This document shows, piece by piece, positions 23,446 to 30,985 of a DNA stretch of 46,554 nt. The translations under genes were made by a program, and so were the position numbers. Each line of letters begins with the position of its first letter. Position 1 is the stretch's first letter. This stretch comes from TMED27 sp964351195 (GTDB lineage Bacteria; Pseudomonadota; Alphaproteobacteria; Micavibrionales; Micavibrionaceae), in the NCBI GenBank assembly GCA_964351195.1, contig CAYGNI010000004.1, positions 1 through 46,554 on the forward strand, written 5' to 3'. The notes beneath the pieces were generated by a model. That model worked only from the letters and a program-made list of their open reading frames with translations, did no database searches and was not told the DNA's origin.

Positions 23446-24702
23446 TTGAAAAGTCCAGCATTATTCATATTTTTAAGCATTTGTCTGTCTCTCGTGGTCT
23501 TAATCGCTCCGCGCACAGCACACGCGCTCGACGTTCAAAAAATCCGTTTTGGCACATATCCCGACAAAACCCGCATGGTCGTGGAACTCAGCGAAATCTC
23601 AGATTTCCGAATTTTTGTCCTCCCGGACCCGTATCGTATGGTTATTGACCTCCCCAGCTTCAAATGGAAGGCTGGAAAGCTCGAAAACTCTGTAGAGGTC
23701 GGCATAAAATCTGTGCGTCACGGCAACTTAAAGCCCGGAATATCACGCATCGTATTCGACCTTAATCGCCCCGTCAGTGTCCATAACGCTTTCACATTGG
23801 GCCGCGATGGCAAAAACGCCAATCGCCTGGTCGTTGATTTTGCCAATACAAACGCAAGCGGCTTCGCCCTCGCCCAAAGGAACGGTTTAGGCGGCCTTGA
23901 GGTCGATAATCTGCCTCAAAACAATGCACCCGAGAGCTACAAAACAGCCTCTCTCGACGCCCTAGCACCACCAACCCCCGCCCCAAAACCCAATTCCCGC
24001 GACCCAAAACCCTTAATCGTCATCGACCCCGGCCATGGCGGCGTTGACCCCGGCGCCCTTGGCGCCAACGGTGCAAAAGAAAAAGAAGTCGTTCTCGCTC
24101 TATCTAAGGAACTCAAAAACCAGCTTGAATCCTCCGGTCAGTACCGCGTCGTAATGACCCGAGACACCGACATATTTATCAAACTGAGTGACCGCGTAAA
24201 ATTCGCGCAAACCCATAAAGCTGACCTCTTTGTCTCCATCCATGCCGATTCCATCCGCGATTCCCACGTCAGCGGCGCGTCCATTTACACTCTGTCCGAA
24301 AAAGCCTCCGACGCTCAAAGCGCCAAACTCGCAGCCCGCGAAAACAAAGCCGACCTCATCGCCGGAATTGAGCTGGAAGTCGAAGACGAAGCCGTCATGG
24401 ACATCCTCATCGACCTCGCGCGCCGCAACACGCAAAATCAGTCAAAATTCCTGGCCAATACCGTTGTCGACAAATTTAAGGAAAAAGACGTTAAGACCCT
24501 GAAAACTCCACACCGCTTTGCTAATTTTGCCGTGTTAAAGGCTCCGGAGATCCCATCTGTCCTCATTGAAACAGGGTTTATGTCCAACCGCAACGAAGCC
24601 AATCAGCTCACCTCCGCTTCCCACCGCAAAAAAATCGCCCAAAGCATCAAAAAAGGCATCGACGCCTATTTCAAAACTGTCAAAGAAAACGAACGCATAT
24701 AG
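23446..24702 (+). CDS. N-acetylmuramoyl-L-alanine amidase, AmiC-like
   Basis: 418 residues, periplasmic. A signal peptide (MKSPALFIFLSICLSLVVLI) is followed by an AMIN domain (about 28-130, RFGTYPDKTRMVVELS) that targets the septum, a Pro-rich linker and an Amidase_3 domain (about 190-412). Zinc ligands are in IDPGHGGVDPG, KEKEVVLAL and SIHADS, and the catalytic Glu is in ETGFMSN. It cuts the stem peptide from peptidoglycan during daughter-cell separation. It starts with TTG at 23446, which gives the signal peptide directly. It is the first of a run of cell-envelope genes with the two lipoproteins and the L,D-transpeptidase. Confidence 0.94.
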   Translation: MKSPALFIFLSICLSLVVLIAPRTAHALDVQKIRFGTYPDKTRMVVELSEISDFRIFVLPDPYRMVIDLPSFKWKAGKLENSVEVGIKSVRHGNLKPGISRIVFDLNRPVSVHNAFTLGRDGKNANRLVVDFANTNASGFALAQRNGLGGLEVDNLPQNNAPESYKTASLDALAPPTPAPKPNSRDPKPLIVIDPGHGGVDPGALGANGAKEKEVVLALSKELKNQLESSGQYRVVMTRDTDIFIKLSDRVKFAQTHKADLFVSIHADSIRDSHVSGASIYTLSEKASDAQSAKLAARENKADLIAGIELEVEDEAVMDILIDLARRNTQNQSKFLANTVVDKFKEKDVKTLKTPHRFANFAVLKAPEIPSVLIETGFMSNRNEANQLTSASHRKKIAQSIKKGIDAYFKTVKENERI

Positions 24703-24731
24703 CTTTATAAAAGGAAACACCGTAAATTTCC

Positions 24732-24759
24732 TTGAATTATCAACGATAAGCGCTACAAT
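24732..24759 (+). promoter_or_regulatory. Sigma-70 promoter of first small lipoprotein
   Basis: TTGAAT (24732-24737), a 16-base spacer, TACAAT (24754-24759), 55 bases upstream of the lipoprotein start. Each hexamer has five or fewer mismatches-free positions against consensus (4 and 5 of 6). A CCACA-aaag-TGTGG hairpin follows in the leader. Confidence 0.45.
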
Positions 24760-24814
24760 TCCGCCCACAAAAGTGTGGATACTCCGCGCTTAATCCTACA
24801 ACATGGAGGTTCCC

Positions 24815-25069
24815 ATGAAAAAAAGTTTAGCACTACTATTAATAGCCGCCGCGCCATTATCACTTTCTGCATGTGAAAGCATGGAGTTTGATGATGACAC
24901 ATATGCGGTCCCATACACACTTGAGCGCACAGCGCGCCACGAGCAAGAAGCAGCGCCAGCGCCCGTTGTCGTAGAAGAGACAGTTGTGGTGATCGAAGAA
25001 GAACCAGCCCCGGAACCTGTGAAAGCTGTGCCGGCAGAAAAAGTATTCAAAAAGTCACAGAGCAAATAA
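24815..25069 (+). CDS. Small lipoprotein 1 of a paralogous pair
   Basis: 84 residues. Lipoprotein signal MKKSLALLLIAAAPLSLSAC with lipidated Cys20. I start at 24815 because GGAGG (24805-24809) is its ribosome site; the ATG at 24803 overlaps that site. The mature 65 residues hold an Ala/Pro/Glu/Val-rich stretch (EEEPAPEPVKAVPAEK) that is probably extended, and end AEKVFKKSQSK. The last 11 residues match the end of the next gene's product (AERVFREVQTK). The C-terminal Lys and the neighbouring L,D-transpeptidase invite comparison with Braun's lipoprotein. An AT-rich hairpin follows. Confidence 0.85.
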   Translation: MKKSLALLLIAAAPLSLSACESMEFDDDTYAVPYTLERTARHEQEAAPAPVVVEETVVVIEEEPAPEPVKAVPAEKVFKKSQSK

Positions 25070-25070
25070 T

Positions 25071-25103
25071 TTTTTGAGAATTAATAAAAAATTCTTGAAA
25101 AAC
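25071..25103 (+). terminator. AT-rich hairpin after first lipoprotein
   Basis: GAGAATT and AATTCTT arms, flanked by T-run on the left and A-run on the right, directly after the stop codon. The stem is short and AT-rich, so termination would be partial and read-through to the second lipoprotein is possible. Confidence 0.4.
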
Positions 25104-25215
25104 AGTGTGCAACCGTTATTCAGTTGTGTATAAGAGAAAAAAGATTGAAAAAGCCTCACGAAATGGGGATGAATTTTTTCTTTGGTTTAACAAATAAGAA
25201 TTGAGGACTTATAAC

Positions 25216-25404
25216 ATGAAAACACTCGCAGTTACACTTTGTATCGTTGGAACAGCTTTCGCCCTTTCAGCTTGTGAAACATCATCAAGCTATGATTCAG
25301 GCTCTAGCTATGCAACAAGCCGCACAGCAGGTGAAGTCGACAGCGTTGACAACGTAAAGCCTATGAAAGCTGAGCGCGTATTCAGAGAAGTACAAACTAA
25401 GTAA
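25216..25404 (+). CDS. Small lipoprotein 2 of a paralogous pair
   Basis: 62 residues starting at ATG 25216 (preceded by GAGGA at 25203-25207). Signal MKTLAVTLCIVGTAFALSAC with lipidated Cys20. The mature 43 residues are Ser/Tyr/Asp-rich and end AERVFREVQTK, paralogous to the end of the previous gene's product (AE-[KR]-VF-[KR]-x-x-Q-[ST]-K). Both mature proteins are close in size to Lpp but lack its heptad repeats. The 15 bases after the two stop codons are also alike (taattttttga), which supports a tandem duplication. A strong terminator follows. Confidence 0.82.
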   Translation: MKTLAVTLCIVGTAFALSACETSSSYDSGSSYATSRTAGEVDSVDNVKPMKAERVFREVQTK

Positions 25405-25423
25405 TTTTTTGAAAATAGAATTT

Positions 25424-25457
25424 AAAAAGGCGTCTGGATCTCTCAGGCGCCTTTTTT
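25424..25457. terminator. Intrinsic terminator after lipoprotein 2
   Basis: AAAAAGGCG (25424-25432) pairs with CGCCTTTTTT (25448-25457), with an inner CTG/CAG. T-runs exist on both strands, so it can also stop the convergent L,D-transpeptidase transcript whose gene ends at 25481. Confidence 0.8.
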
Positions 25458-25480
25458 ATTATTCCATATACATAGAAACA

Positions 25481-26605
25481 CTACTGATTTAAGCGTCTAC
25501 GGTCCCGAGATGCGGCATCAACCACTTTACTCTCTTCTTCGGTCTCAACTGACTCATTGGCATCGGCCTGCTCAATCTCAACTTCATCCTCAACCGCAAC
25601 ATCCTGCCCCGTCAATTCCTTAATAATTTCCTCATCATCAGGGTCCAATTCCACAAGACCATCCTGATCTGCATCCTCTTGGGCTGCGCTCGAATCGTAA
25701 TTCTTAGGACGCCTTGCAATCTCAATAGGAATGCCCTTGCGCTCCTTAATGGCCGTACGAATAGCAGGCCAGCGCAGCTTATCCTCAAACGCACCAGCAA
25801 CCTCAACAATCCGCTGCAAATCCTTCTCTGAGAGCTTGGGCGATGCAACTTGCCCATATTCTTCCATTTGGATCGCCTGCTCCAGCTCGGGATGCGCCTC
25901 CAAATACAACCGATCCTCAATCCACGCCAGTTTAATCGGTTGGTTCACAACCGTAACCTTCGTACCGACAGGAATAGTATTAAACAGCTTGATGATGTTC
26001 TCCGGATACATACGAATACAGCCCGAGCTGATCCGACGTCCAATTCCAAATGGTCGGTTTGTCCCGTGAATCGCATATTGCGGCCATCCCAAATACAACG
26101 CATGAGTACCCAAGGGGTTATCAGGCCCAGGCGGATAATAAGGCTTTAGCTCAGGATCTTCGCGGCGCATGCGCGGCGTCGGCGTCCATGTCGGCCCTTC
26201 TTTCTTGCGCGTAACGGTTGTTGATCCTTCTGGCGTGTTCAACCCCTCACGCCCAACACCAATCGCGTAGGTCGAGGGCGCTTCATCACCATTCACAAAG
26301 GCAAACAAACGCATCTCAGGCAGGTTAATAACAATCCCGTCCCGTGGCGCATCAGGTAAAATATGACGCAAAGGCAAAATAATTTTAGTGCCAGAGCCAG
26401 GCAACCAGGGATCCACCGTCGGGTTGGCCGCACGCATCTCCACGAAACCAAGGTTATAATCACGCGCCAAATGAACGAACGTATCTTCATAATCCGTTCG
26501 GTACGTAACCTGATCCCCCACATATGGCTTGTCATACGCCGCAAAGACAGGCGCCGCCAAGATAAGCATAAAACCCAATAACAATATAAAACGCATAGCT
26601 CTCAA
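25481..26605 (-). CDS. L,D-transpeptidase (YkuD domain), ErfK/YbiS-like
   Basis: 374-residue periplasmic enzyme that makes 3-3 crosslinks in peptidoglycan or attaches proteins to it. A signal peptide (ILLLGFMLILAAPVFA) leads to a LysM-like segment (VTYRTDYEDTFVHLARDYNL, residues about 33-80), then the YkuD domain at about 95-220 with the catalytic IHGTNRPFG...SSGCIRM motif (active-site Cys). The C-terminal third is acidic and low-complexity. The TTG at 26605 overlaps the icd stop as TTGA with GAAGGA 9 bases upstream, implying translational coupling; an ATG three codons later (26596) is the alternative. It lies convergent to the two lipoproteins. Confidence 0.93.
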   Translation of the reverse strand: MRAMRFILLLGFMLILAAPVFAAYDKPYVGDQVTYRTDYEDTFVHLARDYNLGFVEMRAANPTVDPWLPGSGTKIILPLRHILPDAPRDGIVINLPEMRLFAFVNGDEAPSTYAIGVGREGLNTPEGSTTVTRKKEGPTWTPTPRMRREDPELKPYYPPGPDNPLGTHALYLGWPQYAIHGTNRPFGIGRRISSGCIRMYPENIIKLFNTIPVGTKVTVVNQPIKLAWIEDRLYLEAHPELEQAIQMEEYGQVASPKLSEKDLQRIVEVAGAFEDKLRWPAIRTAIKERKGIPIEIARRPKNYDSSAAQEDADQDGLVELDPDDEEIIKELTGQDVAVEDEVEIEQADANESVETEEESKVVDAASRDRRRLNQ

Positions 26606-27819
26606 GATTGCATTTCCTTCTCTAATCCGGCGACGACCTTATCCAAATATTCATTGGTTGTCAGCCATTTTTGATCCGCGCCCACCAATAGTGCCAAATC
26701 CTTAGTCATATGACCAGCCTCCACACATTCCACACATACCCGCTCGAGCGTATCGGCAAAAGCTACGACATCCGGCGTTCCGTCGAATTCGCCGCGATAC
26801 TTAAGACCCCGCGTCCACGCAAAGATAGACGCAATCGGATTCGTCGATGTCGGATTGCCCTTTTGATGCTCGCGGTAGTGACGCGTCACCGTCCCATGCG
26901 CGGCTTCTGCTTCCACAGTTTTCCCATCCGGCGTTAATAACACCGATGTCATAAGCCCCAGCGAGCCGAACCCCTGCGCAACAATATCGCTTTGCACATC
27001 CCCGTCATAATTCTTACACGCCCAAACAAACCCGCCTTTCGACTTAATCGCCTGCGCCACCATGTCGTCAATTAGGCGGTGCTCGTACCACAAATCACGT
27101 TTCTCGAACTCGCCTCTGAATTCCTCATCAAACACCCGCTGAAAAATCTCGATAAACCGCCCGTCATATTGCTTGAGAATTGTATTCTTCGTTGACATAT
27201 AAAGCGGATAGCCGCGCGAAAGCGCATAATTAAACGAACTGCGCGCAAACCCTTCAATAGATTCATCAAGATTATACATCGCCATCCCAACTCCGGCTGA
27301 AGGGAAATCAAACACTTCATGCGTTTCCGAAGGCGATCCATCCGCCGGTTCAAACGTCAGGGTTAATTTACCCGGACGATCAATCTTCATATCCGTGGCT
27401 TTATACTGATCTCCAAAAGCATGGCGGCCTATAATGATTGGATCTTCCCATCCAGGTACGTATTTCGGCACATTTTTCGTCGTGATCGGCTCACGAAAGA
27501 CCGTCCCGTTCAAAATATTACGGATCGTCCCGTTCGGGGATTTCCACATCTTCTTAAGGCCGAACTCTTCAACCCGCGCTTCATCCGGCGTAATCGTCGC
27601 GCATTTCACCCCGACGCCATGCTCTTTAATGGCATTGGCAGCCTCAATCGTAACCTGATCATCCGTGGCATCACGGTTTTGAATAGACAGATCAAAATAG
27701 CGCAAATCAACATCCAGATACGGCAAAATCAGGCGCTCTTTGATAAACGCCCAGATAATGCGCGTCATCTCATCACCGTCAATGTCTACGATCGGATTTT
27801 TAACTTTGATTTTGGACAT
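26602..27819 (-). CDS. icd: Isocitrate dehydrogenase, NADP-dependent
   Basis: 405 residues from MSKIKVKNPIVDIDGDEMTR. Oxidative decarboxylation of isocitrate to 2-oxoglutarate in the TCA cycle. It is the homodimeric eukaryotic-like type found in alphaproteobacteria. STKNTILKQYDGRF, KSKGGFVWACKNYDGDVQSD (metal-binding Asp residues) and EAAHGTVTRHYREHQKG (cofactor) are all present. The upstream 31-codon extension to 27912 is not conserved in character, and AGGGGA precedes the ATG at 27819. Its stop overlaps the L,D-transpeptidase start. Confidence 0.96.
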   Translation of the reverse strand: MSKIKVKNPIVDIDGDEMTRIIWAFIKERLILPYLDVDLRYFDLSIQNRDATDDQVTIEAANAIKEHGVGVKCATITPDEARVEEFGLKKMWKSPNGTIRNILNGTVFREPITTKNVPKYVPGWEDPIIIGRHAFGDQYKATDMKIDRPGKLTLTFEPADGSPSETHEVFDFPSAGVGMAMYNLDESIEGFARSSFNYALSRGYPLYMSTKNTILKQYDGRFIEIFQRVFDEEFRGEFEKRDLWYEHRLIDDMVAQAIKSKGGFVWACKNYDGDVQSDIVAQGFGSLGLMTSVLLTPDGKTVEAEAAHGTVTRHYREHQKGNPTSTNPIASIFAWTRGLKYRGEFDGTPDVVAFADTLERVCVECVEAGHMTKDLALLVGADQKWLTTNEYLDKVVAGLEKEMQS

Positions 27820-27898
27820 GGAATAATCCCCTGATAAAAAACTCCTACACAATATAGGAAAAATAATATCTAAACCAAGGAATAATAACGGCCTACAC

Positions 27899-28282
27899 TT
27901 AGGCTCGTTCAAAACGAAAATGGGTATCGTGCACAGGGGCAGGACCTTTGCCCAAAAAAATGCCTAATAATCTTATACACTCATCGAAATTGTAAGTAAC
28001 TGGGTTTACCACAGAGGCTTCTCCGACCTTTGTAGCATTGTAATTGAGTTGGTAAACAAAAGGGCTCGTTTTCGTGTCTCGAGTTTTTAATACCGTCACA
28101 ACGAAATTATGCCCGGCACTGGCCCTATCTTGAAACGCAAAATAGGATGTATTGCCCACACTCAAAGAAGAACTAAGACCACCCCACAAATCGTCATAAC
28201 GGGTGAGCTCGCCTTTCAATCTGGCTAATTCACCTCCAGTAAAGAGAACATCTTCCCGTGTATTCTCATCTGAGGGCTTCAA
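27899..28282 (-). CDS. Hypothetical protein, uncertain start
   Basis: 127 residues from a TTG at 28282; no good ribosome site precedes it. The protein is soluble-looking, with mixed strands and helices (SYFAFQDRASAGHNFVVTVLK, TYNFDECIRLLGIFLG). The open frame continues upstream to a TGA at about 28340 and includes a short hydrophobic stretch. An ATG at about 28338 in a neighbouring frame would join it if the T6 run there were T5, giving an MVFICALILRFPG start. So the gene may have a frameshift or lost start. No family recognised. Confidence 0.5.
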   Translation of the reverse strand: MKPSDENTREDVLFTGGELARLKGELTRYDDLWGGLSSSLSVGNTSYFAFQDRASAGHNFVVTVLKTRDTKTSPFVYQLNYNATKVGEASVVNPVTYNFDECIRLLGIFLGKGPAPVHDTHFRFERA

Positions 28283-28386
28283 ACCCTCTGGGCCAGGAAA
28301 TCTAAGAATTAATGCACAAATAAAAAACCATACTCAGTAAAAATATGGTCCTTCATAACAAAGTTCTAATATGAAAAGAAATAACT

Positions 28387-28722
28387 TTATGAAAACAAAT
28401 GATCGATCTCGGATTTCAATTTTTCGAACGCTTTTTCGAACACCCCGCTTTTAGCAATACGGCCTTTATCCTGCATAAACACTTCATACATCGTGGTTCT
28501 CGGCCCCACGCGGCGAATGACAAACTGAAGATACGGCGCAAAATGCTCGGATTTATAGTAGGTATAGCTCGCCACACCTTCATCAAAATCACATTCCACG
28601 CTGCGATAGGTCAAAACACCCTGCCCCGCCGCCTGTAAATACAAGCCGTCCAAAGCCTTAAATTGCGCATTTGTGAAGCCTGAAGCGTGACTCTGGGAGG
28701 AAAAAGGGATAATTTCACTCAT
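28387..28722 (-). CDS. Hypothetical small protein
   Basis: 111 residues, soluble. The centre has alternating strands (GVLTYRSVECDFDEGVASYTYYKSEHFAPYLQFVIRRV begins and ends the sheet region), with a helical C-terminus (EKAFEKLKSEIDHLF). No motif or family recognised. It has a normal ATG and sits alone between two other minus-strand unknowns. Cytoplasmic location inferred from absence of a signal peptide. Confidence 0.65.
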   Translation of the reverse strand: MSEIIPFSSQSHASGFTNAQFKALDGLYLQAAGQGVLTYRSVECDFDEGVASYTYYKSEHFAPYLQFVIRRVGPRTTMYEVFMQDKGRIAKSGVFEKAFEKLKSEIDHLFS

Positions 28723-28774
28723 CCCCCAATCATACCAAAAAACAAATAATCTGTCACATAAACGTCAACGACGT

Positions 28775-29494
28775 CTAAAACTCATATTCGAAATTGAGCT
28801 TCAGCGTCACATCAGGTGACTCATCTGTTAAACCAGCCAAAACGCCCGCTTCGTATTCCACTTCGCCTATTTCACCATAAGCAACCGGGCCCAAAAGATG
28901 TTCCAAATCACTAATATCATCAGTCGTATCGCCATAACTCCCGTAATACTCTAGACCAAAAGCATAATGATCAGAGTATTGGTATGCCGCCTTCCAATCA
29001 AAGCCAATATCTTGCCCATCATCAGAGCCATCACCAACTTCGGTAGCAACATCAATATTCGCACCATATGACATTTTTCCAACAGCTTTTGCCAAAAGCA
29101 CTTCCCCGACAAGCTCATCTGCGCCCCCCAAAAGGCTGTGCTCGTATTTGAACTTCAATCCACTATCTATGAAATACTCGCCCCTCTCACTAAGCTGAAT
29201 GGTAGTTTCGACTTCCAAAGACTTGGCTTCAAAATCTTCGCCTGGCTCATCTTCAAATTCAATACCGGCTTCAATTCCCAAATACTCTGTGATGCCATAC
29301 CCAACTTCAAAACTTTGCTCAAATGTGTCATCAACATCATTATCGCCATCAATCACATATTCGCTTTTGGATTCTAAATCCCACTCTCCTTTTGACACAT
29401 ACGGAGATGAAACATCGCGCCCTGCATATGCATTAGAAACGCTCATAAAAACAAACCCAGAAATACCAATCATTAGAATAATTTTATTCTTCAT
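28775..29494 (-). CDS. Outer-membrane beta-barrel-like protein
   Basis: 239 residues from ATG 29494 (MKNKIILMIGISGFVFMSVS is the signal peptide, cleavage near NAYA-GRD); the longer frame to 29557 adds nothing secretable. The mature part is rich in alternating hydrophobic/acidic strands (WDLESKSEYVIDGD, SFEVGYGITEYLGIEAGIEF, DVTLKLNFEYEF) and ends in Phe, the usual C-terminal residue of outer-membrane barrels. Very acidic. About ten to twelve strands are likely. No specific family recognised; porin-like or adhesin-like roles are possible. AT-rich codon use differs from icd and bamB. Confidence 0.75.
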   Translation of the reverse strand: MKNKIILMIGISGFVFMSVSNAYAGRDVSSPYVSKGEWDLESKSEYVIDGDNDVDDTFEQSFEVGYGITEYLGIEAGIEFEDEPGEDFEAKSLEVETTIQLSERGEYFIDSGLKFKYEHSLLGGADELVGEVLLAKAVGKMSYGANIDVATEVGDGSDDGQDIGFDWKAAYQYSDHYAFGLEYYGSYGDTTDDISDLEHLLGPVAYGEIGEVEYEAGVLAGLTDESPDVTLKLNFEYEF

Positions 29495-29578
29495 TTTTCG
29501 TAGCCTTATAATGTTGTTATGTTGTAATGAGAAATCATAAAGCTTTGCCTGACACAAGAAAAATTACAGGAGATTCTC

Positions 29579-30130
29579 TTGGCCCTACTCCATACACCAG
29601 AAAAAGACGAAACCTTAACCGCACCCGATTTCTCTCTCAAAAACATCGACGGCAAAACACTCTCCTACAATGATGTTAAAGGCGAAAAAGGTACGGTCAT
29701 AGCCTTTATCTGCAACCATTGCCCATACGTACAGGCCATCATCAAGCGCTTCGTCCACGACGCCAAAAACCTGCAAAGCCACGGCATAGGCATCGCCGCC
29801 ATCATGCCCAACGACACGGAAAATTACCCCGAAGATTCCTTTGAAAACATGCAAAAATTTGCAAAAGAACACGGCTTCACCTTCCCATATCTACTTGACG
29901 AAGACCAAACCACTGCCAAAGCATACGACGCCATTTGCACGCCTGACATTTTTGGTTTTAACGAGAACGGCCAGCTCCAATACCGCGGCCGCCTCGATAG
30001 CGCCGGCCCGAACCCCGCCGATGAGAACACGAAGAAAGAACTCCTCGAAGCCATGCTCCGCATCGCAGATATCGGCGCCGGCCCACACGAACAATTTTCA
30101 TCCATGGGCTGTTCCATCAAATGGAAATAA
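29579..30130 (+). CDS. Thioredoxin-fold peroxiredoxin-like protein
   Basis: 183 residues with an AhpC/TSA-Redoxin thioredoxin fold. APDFSLKNIDGKTLSYNDVKG is the usual first strand-loop, and FICNHCPYVQAI carries the CxxC pair (Cys45 and Cys48 by count, approximate). This NHCPYV type is a common family of probable thiol:disulfide oxidoreductases with no defined substrate. No signal peptide, so cytosolic. It starts with TTG at 29579, supported by AGGAG (29569-29573) six bases upstream. It ends 65 bases before the palindrome at 30195. Confidence 0.88.
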   Translation: MALLHTPEKDETLTAPDFSLKNIDGKTLSYNDVKGEKGTVIAFICNHCPYVQAIIKRFVHDAKNLQSHGIGIAAIMPNDTENYPEDSFENMQKFAKEHGFTFPYLLDEDQTTAKAYDAICTPDIFGFNENGQLQYRGRLDSAGPNPADENTKKELLEAMLRIADIGAGPHEQFSSMGCSIKWK

Positions 30131-30194
30131 AACACTGGAAACACGTGTGAAATCCTTTAATATCCCGAAATGTAAAAGTCGTTCCTATCTTTGG

Positions 30195-30277
30195 CTGGAC
30201 TAGGCAGCCAAGGTGAGGCGCACGGAGTGTACATAAAGGTACATGAGTACGCCGAGACGCAGGCTAACGACGTCCAG
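30195..30277. repeat. Palindrome with GTAC..GTAC core (copy 3)
   Basis: CTGGAC (30195-30200) and GTCCAG (30272-30277) close the element, and AGGC/GCCT-type inner matches are weaker. The centre is GTGTACAT-aaag-GTACATGAG (30227-30247), the clearest version of the core. It lies between the thioredoxin-like gene and the yfgM-like gene, whose ribosome site begins 8 bases after it. A frame extended upstream through it (from 30191) is an artefact. Confidence 0.7.
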
Positions 30278-30298
30278 ACAATTAGAGGAACGACGAAG

Positions 30299-30985
30299 AT
30301 GAGTGATTTATTAGCCGAAGTAGACGAAATTATGCGGCAAGAACGCATGGAAAAGTTCTGGCACGAAAACAAAACATTCATAATCACCTTCATCGTCCTG
30401 ACAATTGCACTGACGGGCGTTTTCTCTGGCTACCGTGCATGGGATCACAAGGTAGAAACAGAGCAAACAGCTGCGCTCATTCAACTCATGGAAAGCTCGG
30501 ACTACCCTGCAAACATGTTGGAAGCCGATCTTGATTTCCGCGCCCCTCTACGCGGCATTGCGCTGATGGGCGCCGCAGGCTCCCTAATGACCCAAGATAA
30601 GCAGGAAGACGCTTATAAGCTTTACCAGCGCGCCGCGCAGGATAAACAAATTCCTGATGATCTGCGCCACCTCGCCGTCCTCACAACTGTCAGAATCGAT
30701 GCCAATAAAGAGGGTGCAAACGCAAGCGAACTCTTGGCCACTCTTGATCCCGTGCTAAAAAACGGAATCTGGCAACCCGAAGCACAAATCGAAGCCGCTG
30801 TAATCACTGCGAATTTGAAAAATGATTACACAGGCGCAGAAAATATTTTGGACGACGTCCTGAACACCGAGGGGCTCCAGCAATCTCTATACACAAAAGC
30901 CGCGAACCTGAAACAAGTCTACGCCCTCCAGGCAATGGAAGAGCAAGCGATGGAAGAAAACGCCAATGACACACCCAGCCAATAA
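30299..30985 (+). CDS. YfgM-like TPR protein, single membrane span
   Basis: 228 residues from ATG 30299 (GAGGA at 30285-30289 precedes it). A cytosolic N-terminus (SDLLAEVDEIMRQERMEKFW) and one membrane helix (FIITFIVLTIALTGVFSGY, about residues 29-47) precede a periplasmic TPR-like domain (TPR_21) of helical hairpins (EDAYKLYQRAAQDKQIP). In E. coli YfgM is a periplasmic chaperone-network partner of the Sec translocon and is encoded just before bamB and der, the same order as here. It overlaps bamB by 20 bases, so translation is coupled. Confidence 0.85.
   Translation: MSDLLAEVDEIMRQERMEKFWHENKTFIITFIVLTIALTGVFSGYRAWDHKVETEQTAALIQLMESSDYPANMLEADLDFRAPLRGIALMGAAGSLMTQDKQEDAYKLYQRAAQDKQIPDDLRHLAVLTTVRIDANKEGANASELLATLDPVLKNGIWQPEAQIEAAVITANLKNDYTGAENILDDVLNTEGLQQSLYTKAANLKQVYALQAMEEQAMEENANDTPSQ

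Noticed and set aside
30191..30298. N-terminal extension of the yfgM-like gene
   Set aside because: It is a reading through the palindrome; the ATG at 30299 has a ribosome site and gives the conserved SDLLAEVDEI start.
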